Shown here: in pieces, positions 42,762-50,991 of the stretch
Position numbering within the stretch: position 1 is the stretch's first letter
Layout of the letters: every line of letters starts with the position of its first letter
Origin: Sphingomonas sp.
Lineage (GTDB): Bacteria; Pseudomonadota; Alphaproteobacteria; Sphingomonadales; Sphingomonadaceae
DNA: 52,498 bases
Assembly (NCBI GenBank): GCA_019508115.1
Contig: JAEKMC010000070.1
Coordinates: 1-52,498 of the forward strand
Direction of reading: 5' to 3'
Notes under the pieces: model-generated
The model's input: the letters and a program-made list of their open reading frames with translations, nothing else
Databases searched by the model: none
What the model was told of the DNA's origin: nothing
Translations under genes and position numbers: made by a program

Positions 42762-44132
42762 TCACACCGTTCCCAGATAGGTTGCATATTCAGTATCAGG
42801 CACGCGGGCTAGCAGACCGTCGAAATCCTGCCATTTGCAGGCCGAGATCATCGCGCGCACGTCGCCACCAAGCCGCACGGCCATGAAGGCGGAATGCTCG
42901 AAGCGGTCGATTGCGCTCCGCCAGTCAAGCGGAAGCCGCGCTCCCTGCGGCATCGTGCTGGCAGCATCCTGAGGCGTCCCCGGATCGATCGAACCGTCCA
43001 GCCCATCCACGATTCCGGCCAATATGGCGGCGAGCACAAGATATGGATTGGCATCGGCGCCCGCCAGGCGATGCTCAAGCCTGACCGCGCTGGATGTGCC
43101 CTCAATCACCCGTACGGCCGCCGAGCGGTCGCCCCAGCCCCAGCTTGCCGAGATCGGTGCATGGCTGTTGCGGCGGAAGCGCCGATAAGAATTGGCATGC
43201 GGCGCAAACAACAGCATCGCGTCGGGCATGGAGGTGACCAGCCCGCCGACGGCATGCAGCAGCGCCGGCGTCGGCGTACCGTCGGCGCCAGCGAATACCG
43301 GCGCGCCGGCCGTGTCGAGCAGGCTGACATGCACATGCATGCCGCTGCCGGCCAGCTCGCCGAAGGGCTTAGCCATGAAGCTGGCGCGCATACCATATTT
43401 CCGCGCCACCGCCTTGACCACGCGCTTGAACAGCACCGCCTGATCCGCCGCCAGACAGGCGTCGGCGCCGTGGCCGAGATTGATTTCAAACTGACCGGGG
43501 CTGTTCTCGCGCATCACGGCCTCGGCCGGCAGTGCCTGCGCGCGGCAGGTCGCCAGTACCTCATTGAGGAAGGCTTCCTGCTCGGCGAGCATATCGATCG
43601 CCAGCACTTGCCCCGCCTCGATCGGCGACAGGCCTTCGCCAGGCAATGTCGCACGTACCGGCCGAGGTACACCGGGCTGATCGACAACCAGATAGAATTC
43701 CAGTTCGACCGCAGTCACCGCGTTGAAACCGCGCGCGGCAAGTTCGGCCACCTGCTTTTGCAATATCACCCGCGGGTCGGCGAAATAGCCCTCGCCATCG
43801 GGCCCGCGCATCGACAGCAACATTTGTGCGGTCGGCACGCTCGCCCACGGCATTGGCGCGATGCTGCTCGCGATCGGGAAGCAGAGCCCGTCTGGATCGC
43901 CCGTACCAAAAGCGAGGCCGGCCGCCCCCACATCGCTGCCCCAGATATCCAGCGCGAACACCGACCGCGGCATCGGCAGGCCCTCGCGCAGGATTGTGGC
44001 CGCCTTCGCAGCCGGCACCCATTTTCCGCGCGCCACGCCGTTGACGTCGATCACGAACAGCTCGACGCGTTCGATCGGGCCGCAGGCGGCGAGACGGTCC
44101 TCGAAGGAAAGTTGCGGAGAGGCCGGTTTCAT
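42762..44132 (-). CDS. Glutamine synthetase family protein 1, gamma-glutamylamine synthetase (PuuA-like)
   Basis: 456 residues from the ATG at 44132. Active-site elements of the GS superfamily are visible: the metal-binding ELEFYLV, NSPGQFEINLGHG, HVHVSLLD, the ATP-site NSYRRFRRN and the VRLEHRLAGADANPYL block. Like PuuA and related enzymes, it lacks the short hallmarks of GlnA, so it probably joins glutamate (gamma-carboxyl) to an amine using ATP. The operator TGTGATCACA ends 3 bp before the ATG and there is no ribosome-binding site; the GTG inside the operator (44144) is an in-frame alternative. It is divergent from the SDR-kinase-PLP operon and shares two more operators with it. The amine may be putrescine, an alkanolamine or an arylamine. 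Confidence 0.87.
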   Translation of the reverse strand: MKPASPQLSFEDRLAACGPIERVELFVIDVNGVARGKWVPAAKAATILREGLPMPRSVFALDIWGSDVGAAGLAFGTGDPDGLCFPIASSIAPMPWASVPTAQMLLSMRGPDGEGYFADPRVILQKQVAELAARGFNAVTAVELEFYLVVDQPGVPRPVRATLPGEGLSPIEAGQVLAIDMLAEQEAFLNEVLATCRAQALPAEAVMRENSPGQFEINLGHGADACLAADQAVLFKRVVKAVARKYGMRASFMAKPFGELAGSGMHVHVSLLDTAGAPVFAGADGTPTPALLHAVGGLVTSMPDAMLLFAPHANSYRRFRRNSHAPISASWGWGDRSAAVRVIEGTSSAVRLEHRLAGADANPYLVLAAILAGIVDGLDGSIDPGTPQDAASTMPQGARLPLDWRSAIDRFEHSAFMAVRLGGDVRAMISACKWQDFDGLLARVPDTEYATYLGTV

Positions 44133-44135
44133 ATC

Positions 44136-44145
44136 TGTGATCACA
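44136..44145. promoter_or_regulatory. TGTGATCACA operator (site 5), abutting GS-like gene 1
   Basis: Perfect palindrome three bases from the ATG at 44132 of the leftward gene. As at 19115, the next bases read AGAT before the start region, so the same operator-start arrangement is reused. Confidence 0.75.
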
Positions 44146-44279
44146 TACCAAGGAGAGAGTAGCGCCGCTATCCCAAGATATCGATAAGGCCAGGTGAGGG
44201 CAATCGTCAGGCGGGTCGCATCATGGCTTACAAACTTATCTGATCAGCCTCACCAAATCCCAGTCAACCTGATCGGCCC

Positions 44280-44295
44280 ATTTGTGATCACAAAT
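44280..44295. promoter_or_regulatory. ATTTGTGATCACAAAT operator (site 6)
   Basis: Perfect 16-bp palindrome, the longest of the nine sites and probably the strongest. It lies between the divergent GS-like and SDR genes. Confidence 0.8.
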
Positions 44296-44322
44296 CATTG
44301 ACAGGCTGTGGCCCCGCCAATA

Positions 44323-44332
44323 TGTGATCACA
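44323..44332. promoter_or_regulatory. TGTGATCACA operator (site 7)
   Basis: Perfect 10-bp palindrome 40 bp from site 6 centre to centre, on the side of the SDR operon. Confidence 0.75.
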
Positions 44333-44576
44333 GATAGAAAATGCCTGCCCAGCGACTTGGCTCCAGGACCTCAATGCGACGCCGATCTGCGAGTTGCACT
44401 CCGAGGTTCGCTCGAGCCGGGAGGGGCGCAACGTACCAGACCATCTTGCAGATGACGGCTTGAACCATGTCAAACCCAAATTTCCATCATTTCTCACCCG
44501 GCGCACCTTATGCGGGCATCCCAACACATTATGCCGCAGCGGCAAATCCATTCCCACAGCGCGGCGGACCGGCCCG

Positions 44577-45329
44577 ATGAGCGAGCTGTCGCTTGAGGGC
44601 AAAGTTGCCATTGTCACCGGTGGAACATCGGGAATCGGGCTGGCCATTGTCGCAGGGCTGGCAGGACGCGGAGCGCAGGTGCTGAGCGTCGGCCGCAATC
44701 GCGCCGCTGGCGAGCAAACCGCCGCACGTTCCCCCCAGGTTGCCTTTCTCGCCGCCGACCTGGGCGATCGTGGCGCCCCCCAACGGATCGTCGAAGAGGC
44801 GGTGGCCCAGTTCGGACGGGTTGACGTGCTGGTCAATGGCGCGGGCATTCTGGCTCGGGGGGATGCGCTGGAATGCAGCGATGCGGATTGGGACCAGCAT
44901 CTGGAAATCAACCTGACCGTGCCGCTGCGCCTTTCGCGAGCGGTGCTGCCGGGCATGATTGCGGCAGGCAAGGGCTCGATCATCAACGTTGCGTCGGATT
45001 GGGCTATCCGCGCCGCGCGCCGTGTGGTGGCCTATGCCACGACCAAGGCCGCGCTTGCACACCTGACCCGATGTATGGCGCTCGATCATGCCGCACAGGG
45101 TATTCGCATCAATGCAGTGGGGCCGGGCGACACCGATACGCCGATGCTGGGCATGGGCCTTTCGCCCGAACAGCGGCGTGCATTCCTGGCGCAGTGCGCG
45201 GCTGAACTGCCGATGGGGCGGGTGGGCAAACCCGAAGAGATTGCCGATCTCGTCACGTTTCTCGCCTCTGAGAAATCCAGCTTTATCACGGGGGCGATGA
45301 TTCCGATCGATGGCGGCGCAAGCTGTTGA
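44577..45329 (+). CDS. SDR family NAD(P)-dependent oxidoreductase
   Basis: 250 residues. The classical SDR pattern is complete: TGGTSGIG nucleotide site, NGAG (VLVNGAGIL), catalytic Ser in NVASDWAIR, Tyr and Lys in VAYATTKAA, then VGPGDTDTPM and the C-terminal FITGAMIPIDGG. It oxidises or reduces a hydroxyl/carbonyl group. It is first in an operon with the APH-fold kinase, whose start overlaps its stop (TTGA), and the class III PLP enzyme. It may act on a hydroxy or amino alcohol before phosphorylation, or on the aldehyde after phospho-lyase action. I start it at the ATG at 44577; longer starts upstream are not protein-like. Confidence 0.9.
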   Translation: MSELSLEGKVAIVTGGTSGIGLAIVAGLAGRGAQVLSVGRNRAAGEQTAARSPQVAFLAADLGDRGAPQRIVEEAVAQFGRVDVLVNGAGILARGDALECSDADWDQHLEINLTVPLRLSRAVLPGMIAAGKGSIINVASDWAIRAARRVVAYATTKAALAHLTRCMALDHAAQGIRINAVGPGDTDTPMLGMGLSPEQRRAFLAQCAAELPMGRVGKPEEIADLVTFLASEKSSFITGAMIPIDGGASC

Positions 45330-46396
45330 GCCCATCTGCCGAGCAGTCCGCTTTGACCGCGAAATGGGATGTGCTCGATCCGGCAGACGCCGCTCGCGCG
45401 GTCCATGCGCACTATGGGTTATCGGGCGAATACACCCGACTGGCGAGCGAACGCGACGACACATTCAAGCTCGACGGCCCCGATGGCCGGTTCGTAGTTA
45501 AAGTCGCCAATCCTGCCGAAGAGCCGGCGAGCCTTGTTTTTCAAAGCAACGTCCTGCTGTTTCTCGAAAGCCTCGGTCACGGCGTACCGGTTCCGCGACA
45601 ATTGCGCACGCGCGATGGAGCGCCGATGGCATGCCTCGTCCACCACGGCCGACCGCGCCATTTGCGCGTGCTGACCTGGCTTGACGGAGAGGCGCTGTAC
45701 CGATTTTCGCCCAATCCGGCGCAGGCAGGGCGTATCGGCTCGACGCTGGGTCAGCTTGACGCGCTGCTGGCGGGATTTTCCGGCGAAACTCCAGCGGCGC
45801 CGTTGCAATGGGATGTGACCCACGTGCTCGATCTGGCCGATCTCGCGCCGAATGTCGACGATCGATGGCGACATTTGGTCACCAGAACGCTGGAAGAATT
45901 TGCCGACCGAATAACGCCTGTGCTGTCGGACCTCGCTTGGCAGGTCATTCACAATGATTTCAATCCACACAATGTGCTGGTTGAACCGGATCAGGATCGC
46001 TTTGTCACAGGCGTGATCGACTTTGGCGACATGGTCCACGCGCCGCGCATCAACGATCTGGCGGTAGCGGCCTCCTACCAGCTTGCAACACCGCACTGGC
46101 GAGATGTGGCGAGCGCCATGATCGGGCAATATAATGCGATTGTGCGAATGACCGATCTGGAGCGTCAGGTGCTGCCCTTGCTGATCAAGGCGCGGCTGGC
46201 GCTTTCCTTGATGATCACCGAAAGCCGGGCAAAAACCAATCCGGAGAACCGGATTTATATTTTGCGCAACCACGCCGCTACGCTCGAAGGACTGGGAAGA
46301 CTGTCCGATCTGCCTGCTGCTGAGCTTGGCGATTTCGTATCCTGGGCTTGTGAGGCTCGAACAATGTCGATGGTGAATGCCTTTGACCCGCGATGA
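45326..46396 (+). CDS. APH-fold phosphotransferase 1 (hydroxylysine/ethanolamine-kinase-like)
   Basis: 356 residues with the aminoglycoside phosphotransferase/choline kinase fold: RFVVKVANP for ATP-binding Lys, the catalytic loop HNDFNPHNVLV (HxDxxxxN) and the metal-binding VIDFGD. Members phosphorylate small hydroxyl compounds. Placed directly before a class III PLP enzyme that resembles phospho-lyases, it matches the mammalian pairing of hydroxylysine kinase with phosphohydroxylysine phospho-lyase, so I infer phosphorylation of a hydroxyl group on an amine. It starts at a TTG overlapping the SDR stop; translation is probably coupled. Its stop lies 17 bp inside the next gene. Confidence 0.8.
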   Translation: MSPSAEQSALTAKWDVLDPADAARAVHAHYGLSGEYTRLASERDDTFKLDGPDGRFVVKVANPAEEPASLVFQSNVLLFLESLGHGVPVPRQLRTRDGAPMACLVHHGRPRHLRVLTWLDGEALYRFSPNPAQAGRIGSTLGQLDALLAGFSGETPAAPLQWDVTHVLDLADLAPNVDDRWRHLVTRTLEEFADRITPVLSDLAWQVIHNDFNPHNVLVEPDQDRFVTGVIDFGDMVHAPRINDLAVAASYQLATPHWRDVASAMIGQYNAIVRMTDLERQVLPLLIKARLALSLMITESRAKTNPENRIYILRNHAATLEGLGRLSDLPAAELGDFVSWACEARTMSMVNAFDPR

Positions 46397-47681
46397 TTCT
46401 GCGCAACCGGACGACAGCGCGCAAAGGCTGATCATGCGCCGTGAAGAGGCGCTGGGTCCCGCCTATCGGCTGTTTTATGAAAAGCCGGTCCATATCGTGC
46501 GCGGCGAAGGGGTATTCCTGTACGACGCGGACGGCAGGCGCTATCTTGACGTTTACAATAATGTCGCATCGATGGGGCATTGTCAGCCGCGTGTGGTCGA
46601 TGCGATCTGTAATCAGATCAAACAGCTGAACACGCACACCCGCTATCTGGGCGAAGGCATCGTCGACTATGCCGAACGCCTGCTGGCAACGTTCCCGGCC
46701 CCGCTCGCCCATGCCATGTTTACCTGCACCGGCAGCGAGGCGAACGATCTGGCCTTGCGGATTGCGCGTGCAGTGACCGGTGGGACCGGCGTGATCTGCA
46801 CCGCGCTCGCCTATCACGGTGTCACCGCGGCGGTGACCGAATTTTCCCCGTCTCTGGGCGCGCACGTCAATCTGGGCAGCCACGTCCGTACCGTGCCCGC
46901 GCCAGACGCCTATCGCGCGCCGCCCGGGGAAGTCGCGCGCCGTTTTGGCCAGGATGTGCAGGCGGCCATTGCCGATCTGCAACGACACGGCATCCGCCCG
47001 GCCATGCTGATCGCCGACAGCATTTTTTCGAGCGACGGCGTTTTTTCAGGGCCAGCCGGTTTTCTGAAGCCGGCCGTCGATGCCATTCACGAGGCCGGCG
47101 GGATTTTCGTGGCGGACGAAGTGCAGTCCGGGTTCGGGCGCACGGGTGAGGCGATGTGGGGCTTCGAACGCCACGAGGTGGAGCCGGATCTGGTGACACT
47201 GGGCAAACCCATGGGCAATGGTTTCCCGATGGGAGGGGTGATCATGCGCCCGGACATGATCCGGGAATTCGGCGCGAATGCTCGTTATTTTAACACGTTT
47301 GGCGGCAATCCCGTGGCGGCGGCGGCCGGGCTTGCCGTGCTTGACTGCCTGCGCGACGAGGGCTTGCAAGATAAGGCGCTGAAAGTTGGCGAATATCTGC
47401 GGCAGGCCCTGCGCGACCTGTCGGTCGAATTTGCCTGCATTGGCGATGTCAGAGGCGTCGGCCTGTTTGTTGGCGTGGAGATCGTGTCAGACCGCGCTGC
47501 AAGGACACCCGATGCCACGACGACCGCATGCATCGTCAATGGATTGCGTGAAAAGGGCGTGCTGATCAGCGCGACCGGCCCTTATGTCAACGTGCTCAAG
47601 GTGCGGCCGCCGATGATCTTCGCGCCCGAGCATGTCGACATTTTTGTCGAAGCAATGAGCGCGGTGTTGCGTGGCCTTTAG
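46377..47681 (+). CDS. Class III PLP enzyme 1, phospho-lyase-like (AGXT2L/ETNPPL type)
   Basis: 434 residues. LYDADGRRYLDVYNNVASMGHCQPRVVDAI and LNTHTRYLGEGIVDYAERL closely follow the ethanolamine-phosphate and phosphohydroxylysine phospho-lyases. TGSEANDLALRIARA, the aspartate in ADEVQSGFGRTGE and the lysine in LGKPMGNGFPMGG supply the PLP site. Those enzymes split a phosphorylated amino alcohol into aldehyde, ammonia and phosphate. An ordinary transaminase remains possible. It overlaps the kinase gene by 20 bp. The early start is favoured by alignment with the second paralogue at 49681-50991, which has a similar-length N-terminus. The aldehyde product would suit the SDR or the PuuC-like dehydrogenase. 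Confidence 0.82.
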   Translation: MPLTRDDSAQPDDSAQRLIMRREEALGPAYRLFYEKPVHIVRGEGVFLYDADGRRYLDVYNNVASMGHCQPRVVDAICNQIKQLNTHTRYLGEGIVDYAERLLATFPAPLAHAMFTCTGSEANDLALRIARAVTGGTGVICTALAYHGVTAAVTEFSPSLGAHVNLGSHVRTVPAPDAYRAPPGEVARRFGQDVQAAIADLQRHGIRPAMLIADSIFSSDGVFSGPAGFLKPAVDAIHEAGGIFVADEVQSGFGRTGEAMWGFERHEVEPDLVTLGKPMGNGFPMGGVIMRPDMIREFGANARYFNTFGGNPVAAAAGLAVLDCLRDEGLQDKALKVGEYLRQALRDLSVEFACIGDVRGVGLFVGVEIVSDRAARTPDATTTACIVNGLREKGVLISATGPYVNVLKVRPPMIFAPEHVDIFVEAMSAVLRGL

Positions 47682-47820
47682 GCTGTTTTGACGGCGCTGC
47701 GACGACAGGCTGTGTCAGGATCGGCCCCTTGTGAAAATCGTCGAAATTGTCGCAATGCCGATGCGCATCGTCGCTGTGATTGCGACGTTGGCGCGAGACC
47801 CCGGCCACTCAACCTAATTA

Positions 47821-47830
47821 TGTGATCACA
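47821..47830. promoter_or_regulatory. TGTGATCACA operator (site 8)
   Basis: Perfect palindrome 140 bp after the PLP enzyme 1 stop and just before the aldehyde dehydrogenase relic. It may once have controlled that lost gene. Confidence 0.72.
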
Positions 47831-47868
47831 GTATCGGAACCACTCCACGTCGGATTCCGCTATTCGAC

Positions 47869-48157
47869 GAACGACCTTTTGGCTCTGTCACGTTAATCGG
47901 CTCTAATCATGTCGAGATCGAAATCATTGCTAAGGCCGGCCGCCCGCCGTTCGGTTTTCCCGCCTATAACTGGGCCCACCATTAGCAACGCCAGCGTCAT
48001 ATTGCCCTGCAGATGGAGGCAGGGACTGAGCGTGTGAACACATCAGCTTTGCGAAGCCAGATGCGCAATTCGGCGGGGTCAAATGGTCCGGCTATGGTCA
48101 CTGGGCGGCTCGAAAGGTGTGCTGGCCCGCATGGTGACCAGGGTCGTATACGGCGGC
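47869..48157 (+). pseudogene. Relic of an SSADH-like aldehyde dehydrogenase, C-terminal part, frameshifted
   Basis: Three frames in order resemble the last 115 residues of the aldehyde dehydrogenase at 16903-18330. From 47869: RPFGSVTLIGSNHVEI and PPFGFPAYNWAHH, then an in-frame TAG at 47983, and QRQRHIALQMEAG (compare QRRIAREIEAG). A second frame gives AQFGGVKWSGYG from 48063 (compare TPFGGVKWSGHG), and a third gives LARMVTRVVYGG near 48125-48157 (compare CLVTKAVHEG). At least two frameshifts and one stop are therefore needed. The 5' two thirds of the gene are absent. It sits between operators 8 and 9, showing that an aldehyde dehydrogenase gene was once part of this regulon. Confidence 0.7.
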
Positions 48158-48190
48158 AGTCCGATTGACAGTATTGATCACCACCCATAT

Positions 48191-48200
48191 TGTGATCACA
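48191..48200. promoter_or_regulatory. TGTGATCACA operator (site 9) upstream of GS-like gene 2
   Basis: Perfect palindrome 64 bp before the ATG at 48264, a usual distance for an operator near the core promoter. It follows the aldehyde dehydrogenase relic by 33 bp. Confidence 0.75.
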
Positions 48201-48263
48201 GAAATGTCCCACTTATGCGGTGTCTTTGTGCCGCTGGTCGGGCCTCAATGAAATGCAGGGACC

Positions 48264-49664
48264 ATGACAAGTACTTCCGCGCTTATCGCTCGCCCCGCAG
48301 AAGCGGACGCGTTTCTCGCTGCCAATCCCGAGATCGAATTTATCGAGGTGATTTTTACCGCACTGTCGGGCGTGCCGCGCGGTAAGCGGGTTCGCCGGTC
48401 GGAACTCGCAAATATCTATGAGAACGGCAGATTGTTTCCAAGCTCGATGCTGGTGGCCGATGTCACCGGTCTGGATTGCGAGGATACGGGACTGGTCTGG
48501 GGCAATGGCGATCCCGATTTCCTTTTGCTGCCCGTGCCCGGCACGCTGGTACGTGCGCCCTGGCTTGGCGACGATGTCGCACAAGTGATCACGTCGATGT
48601 ACAATCTGGATCGCACCCCTAACGATCTTGATCCGCGCCATGTGCTGCAACGGGTGCTCGACCGTTTTCGGTCGATCGACCTGACGCCGGTGGTGGCCTG
48701 CGAGATCGAATATTATTTGGTCGATCCGGTGCGCGGCCCCCGTGGCGAATTGCGGCTGGCACAAACGGGCTCAGGACCAGGAACGGGTGCGGTTCCCCAT
48801 CTGGGCGACGTGTTCTCCTTGCGCGAAATCCAGGATCTCGCGCCCTTTTTGAAGGAGTTGTGGCGCCTTGCCGACATCCAGAACATCCCGCTCGAAGCCG
48901 CCATTTCGGAATACTCGGCCGGGCAGGTCGAACTGACCTTACACCATGGCCCCGATGCGCTGCGCGCCGCGGACGAGGCGCAGATGTACAAGCGGCTCGC
49001 GCGTGGCCTGGCCGCCACGCAAGGCATGGAGGCCACGTTCATGGCCAAGCCGTTCACCCATTCGGCCGGCAGCAGCATGCACCTGCATTTCAGCGTGGCC
49101 GACGATGCGGGCGACAGCATCTTTGCCAGCGAGGATCCGCAGGGCACCCCGGTCATGCGCCACGCCATTGGGGGCTTGCGCGAAACCCAGGCCGAGGCGT
49201 TTGGCATTTTTGCGCCTAACGCCAATTCCTATCGCCGTTTCAAGGCGAATTCCTATGCGCCCACCGCGCCGATCTGGGGGGTCAACAACCGCTCGGTTTC
49301 GCTGCGCGTCCCGGCTGGGCCGCCCAGTTCGCGCCATGTCGAACACCGCTTTGCCGGCGCCGATGCCAATCCCTATCTTGCGCTGGCTGCGATGCTGGCG
49401 GGCGTCCATTACGGCATTGTCAATCAGATCGATCCGGGTCCGCCGGTCGAAGGCGATGGCTACAAGGCTGCTGCCCTCTCGACGCTTCGGGTTCCGGGTA
49501 ACTGGTACGCAGCGATTGATGCGTTGGATCGCTCCGAGATCTTGCGCGATTACCTCGGCTCGCGCTTCATCGACATGTATTGCGCGGTCAAGCGCACTGA
49601 ACAGGACCGGTTTTTCAGCGAAGTCGTGTCGCTGGATTATGACTGGTATCTCAAGACAGTCTGA
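48264..49664 (+). CDS. Glutamine synthetase family protein 2, gamma-glutamylamine synthetase-like
   Basis: 466 residues. GS-superfamily active-site segments are present: EIEYYLVD, EYSAGQVELTLHHG, SMHLHFSV, NANSYRRFKANSYAPT and SSRHVEHRFAGADANPYLALAAML. It opens with AFLAANPEIEFIEVIFTALSGVPRGKRV, as in PuuA-type enzymes. It likely forms a gamma-glutamyl amide from ATP, glutamate and an amine. It is clearly related to GS-like protein 1 (shared HR.AGADANPYL and NSYRRF) but not close to identical, so the two may handle different amines. It heads an operon with a class III PLP enzyme (16 bp gap) and a second APH-fold kinase. Confidence 0.88.
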   Translation: MTSTSALIARPAEADAFLAANPEIEFIEVIFTALSGVPRGKRVRRSELANIYENGRLFPSSMLVADVTGLDCEDTGLVWGNGDPDFLLLPVPGTLVRAPWLGDDVAQVITSMYNLDRTPNDLDPRHVLQRVLDRFRSIDLTPVVACEIEYYLVDPVRGPRGELRLAQTGSGPGTGAVPHLGDVFSLREIQDLAPFLKELWRLADIQNIPLEAAISEYSAGQVELTLHHGPDALRAADEAQMYKRLARGLAATQGMEATFMAKPFTHSAGSSMHLHFSVADDAGDSIFASEDPQGTPVMRHAIGGLRETQAEAFGIFAPNANSYRRFKANSYAPTAPIWGVNNRSVSLRVPAGPPSSRHVEHRFAGADANPYLALAAMLAGVHYGIVNQIDPGPPVEGDGYKAAALSTLRVPGNWYAAIDALDRSEILRDYLGSRFIDMYCAVKRTEQDRFFSEVVSLDYDWYLKTV

Positions 49665-49680
49665 ACTTGAGGCAAAGACG

Positions 49681-50991
49681 ATGACGACCGAGGTCTTGGT
49701 GCCGGATGTCTCGGTGCACAATGTCGCAGAACTGATAGCCAGACGCGACCGCGCGTTTGGTAAGGGAGCAAAGCTGTTCTACGACAACCCCTTGCATCTC
49801 GTGCGGGGTAAGGGCGCCTATCTCTACGATGCGGATGGGCGCCGCTATGTCGACATGTACAACAATGTTCCCTGTGTCGGCCATGCTCATCCGCGCATTG
49901 TCGAGGCGATGGCGCATCAGCAGGCAACGCTCAACACCCACAGCCGCTATCTGAACGAAAGTGCGATCGCGCTTGCCGAGCGATTGACCGGTTTGCAGCG
50001 CGTGACCGATTGCGCGATTTTCAGTTGCAGCGGCACAGAGGCGATCGAGGTCGCCATTCGTGTCGCGCAACTCGGCACCGGCGCGCGCGGGATCATCTGC
50101 ACCAACCACACCTATCACGGCAATAACCTGGTGGTGGGCGCGCTGACGTCACTGTCGGAAGACGACAAGAGCCGCCCCGATTTACGCGCAATCCCGTTTC
50201 CTGAAACGTTCAGGCCCATCGTGGCCGGGTTGACCGACGCGGCGTTGGCCGATGCCTATATTGCGCGATTGGTTGCCGCGATCGAGGAATTGAAGGCCGA
50301 CGGTGCCGGCTTTGCCGCGCTGATTCTGTGCCCGATCCTGGCCAACGAAGGGCTGCCGGATATCCCAGAGGGCTTTATGACCAAGGCCACGCAGGTGGTC
50401 AAAGCGGCAGGTGGCCTGATCATCGCCGATGAAGTGCAGGCAGGCTATGGGCGCACCGGCCAATGGTGGGGCTATGACGCGGTCGGACTGGTTCCCGACA
50501 TTGTCGTGACGGGCAAGCCGATGGGGGCCGGGTTGCCGCTGGCGGCGACCACTGGCCGACGCGATCTGATCGAAGAGTTTCGCGCACAAACCCGCTATTT
50601 CAATACCTTTGCCGCCAGCCCCCTGCAAGGCGCGGTCGGGCTGGCCGTGATCGAGACGCTGGAATCGGAAGGGATCATCGACAATGCGGCGATTGTCGGC
50701 GCTGCGCTCAAGTCCGGCCTGGCGCAGCGCATCGGGCATTGGCGGGGCCTTGGCGACGTGCGCGGGATTGGTCTGTTTCTGGGCGCCGAGTTCGTCGACG
50801 CCGAGGGCGCACCGGACAGCCTCCGCGCCTTCGACATCGTTTGCCGGTTGCGCGACAAGGGTTTCCTGACCTCAACGGATGGTGCCTTCAACAACATCGT
50901 CAAGATCAGGCCCCCGTTGCCGCTGAGCCAGGACGACGCGCTGGCATTTCTTGACGCGTTTGATGCGGTGATGGCGGACATTCATGGGTGA
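49681..50991 (+). CDS. Class III PLP enzyme 2, phospho-lyase/aminotransferase-like
   Basis: 436 residues from the ATG at 49681, with GAGG about nine bases upstream. LYDADGRRYVDMYNNVPCVGHAHPRIVEAM and LNTHSRYLNESAIALAERL resemble the AGXT2L group and PLP enzyme 1. CSGTEAIEVAIRVAQ, the aspartate in ADEVQAGYGRTGQWWG and the lysine in TGKPMGAGLPLAA mark the PLP site. Its GKPMGAG differs from the GKPMGNG typical of phospho-lyases, so transamination is somewhat more likely than in paralogue 1. It overlaps the following kinase gene by 8 bp. The pairing with both a GS homologue and a kinase is unusual and is discussed in the findings. Confidence 0.82.
   Translation: MTTEVLVPDVSVHNVAELIARRDRAFGKGAKLFYDNPLHLVRGKGAYLYDADGRRYVDMYNNVPCVGHAHPRIVEAMAHQQATLNTHSRYLNESAIALAERLTGLQRVTDCAIFSCSGTEAIEVAIRVAQLGTGARGIICTNHTYHGNNLVVGALTSLSEDDKSRPDLRAIPFPETFRPIVAGLTDAALADAYIARLVAAIEELKADGAGFAALILCPILANEGLPDIPEGFMTKATQVVKAAGGLIIADEVQAGYGRTGQWWGYDAVGLVPDIVVTGKPMGAGLPLAATTGRRDLIEEFRAQTRYFNTFAASPLQGAVGLAVIETLESEGIIDNAAIVGAALKSGLAQRIGHWRGLGDVRGIGLFLGAEFVDAEGAPDSLRAFDIVCRLRDKGFLTSTDGAFNNIVKIRPPLPLSQDDALAFLDAFDAVMADIHG

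Larger units (their letters stand above)
44133..44576. other. Divergent control region between GS-like gene 1 and the SDR operon
   Basis: 444 bp holding three TGTGATCACA palindromes (listed). The centres of the two right-hand sites are 40 bp apart, nearly four helical turns, which would place bound dimers on one face of the DNA. A frame stays open from before 44394 into the SDR gene but shows no family features. The start at 44577 (MSELSLEGK) fits SDR proteins. Confidence 0.65.

Noticed and set aside
48585-48592. GTGATCAC core of the operator within GS-like gene 2
   Set aside because: It is inside coding sequence (codons for VIT), lacks the outer T and A on both sides, and is not near a start.
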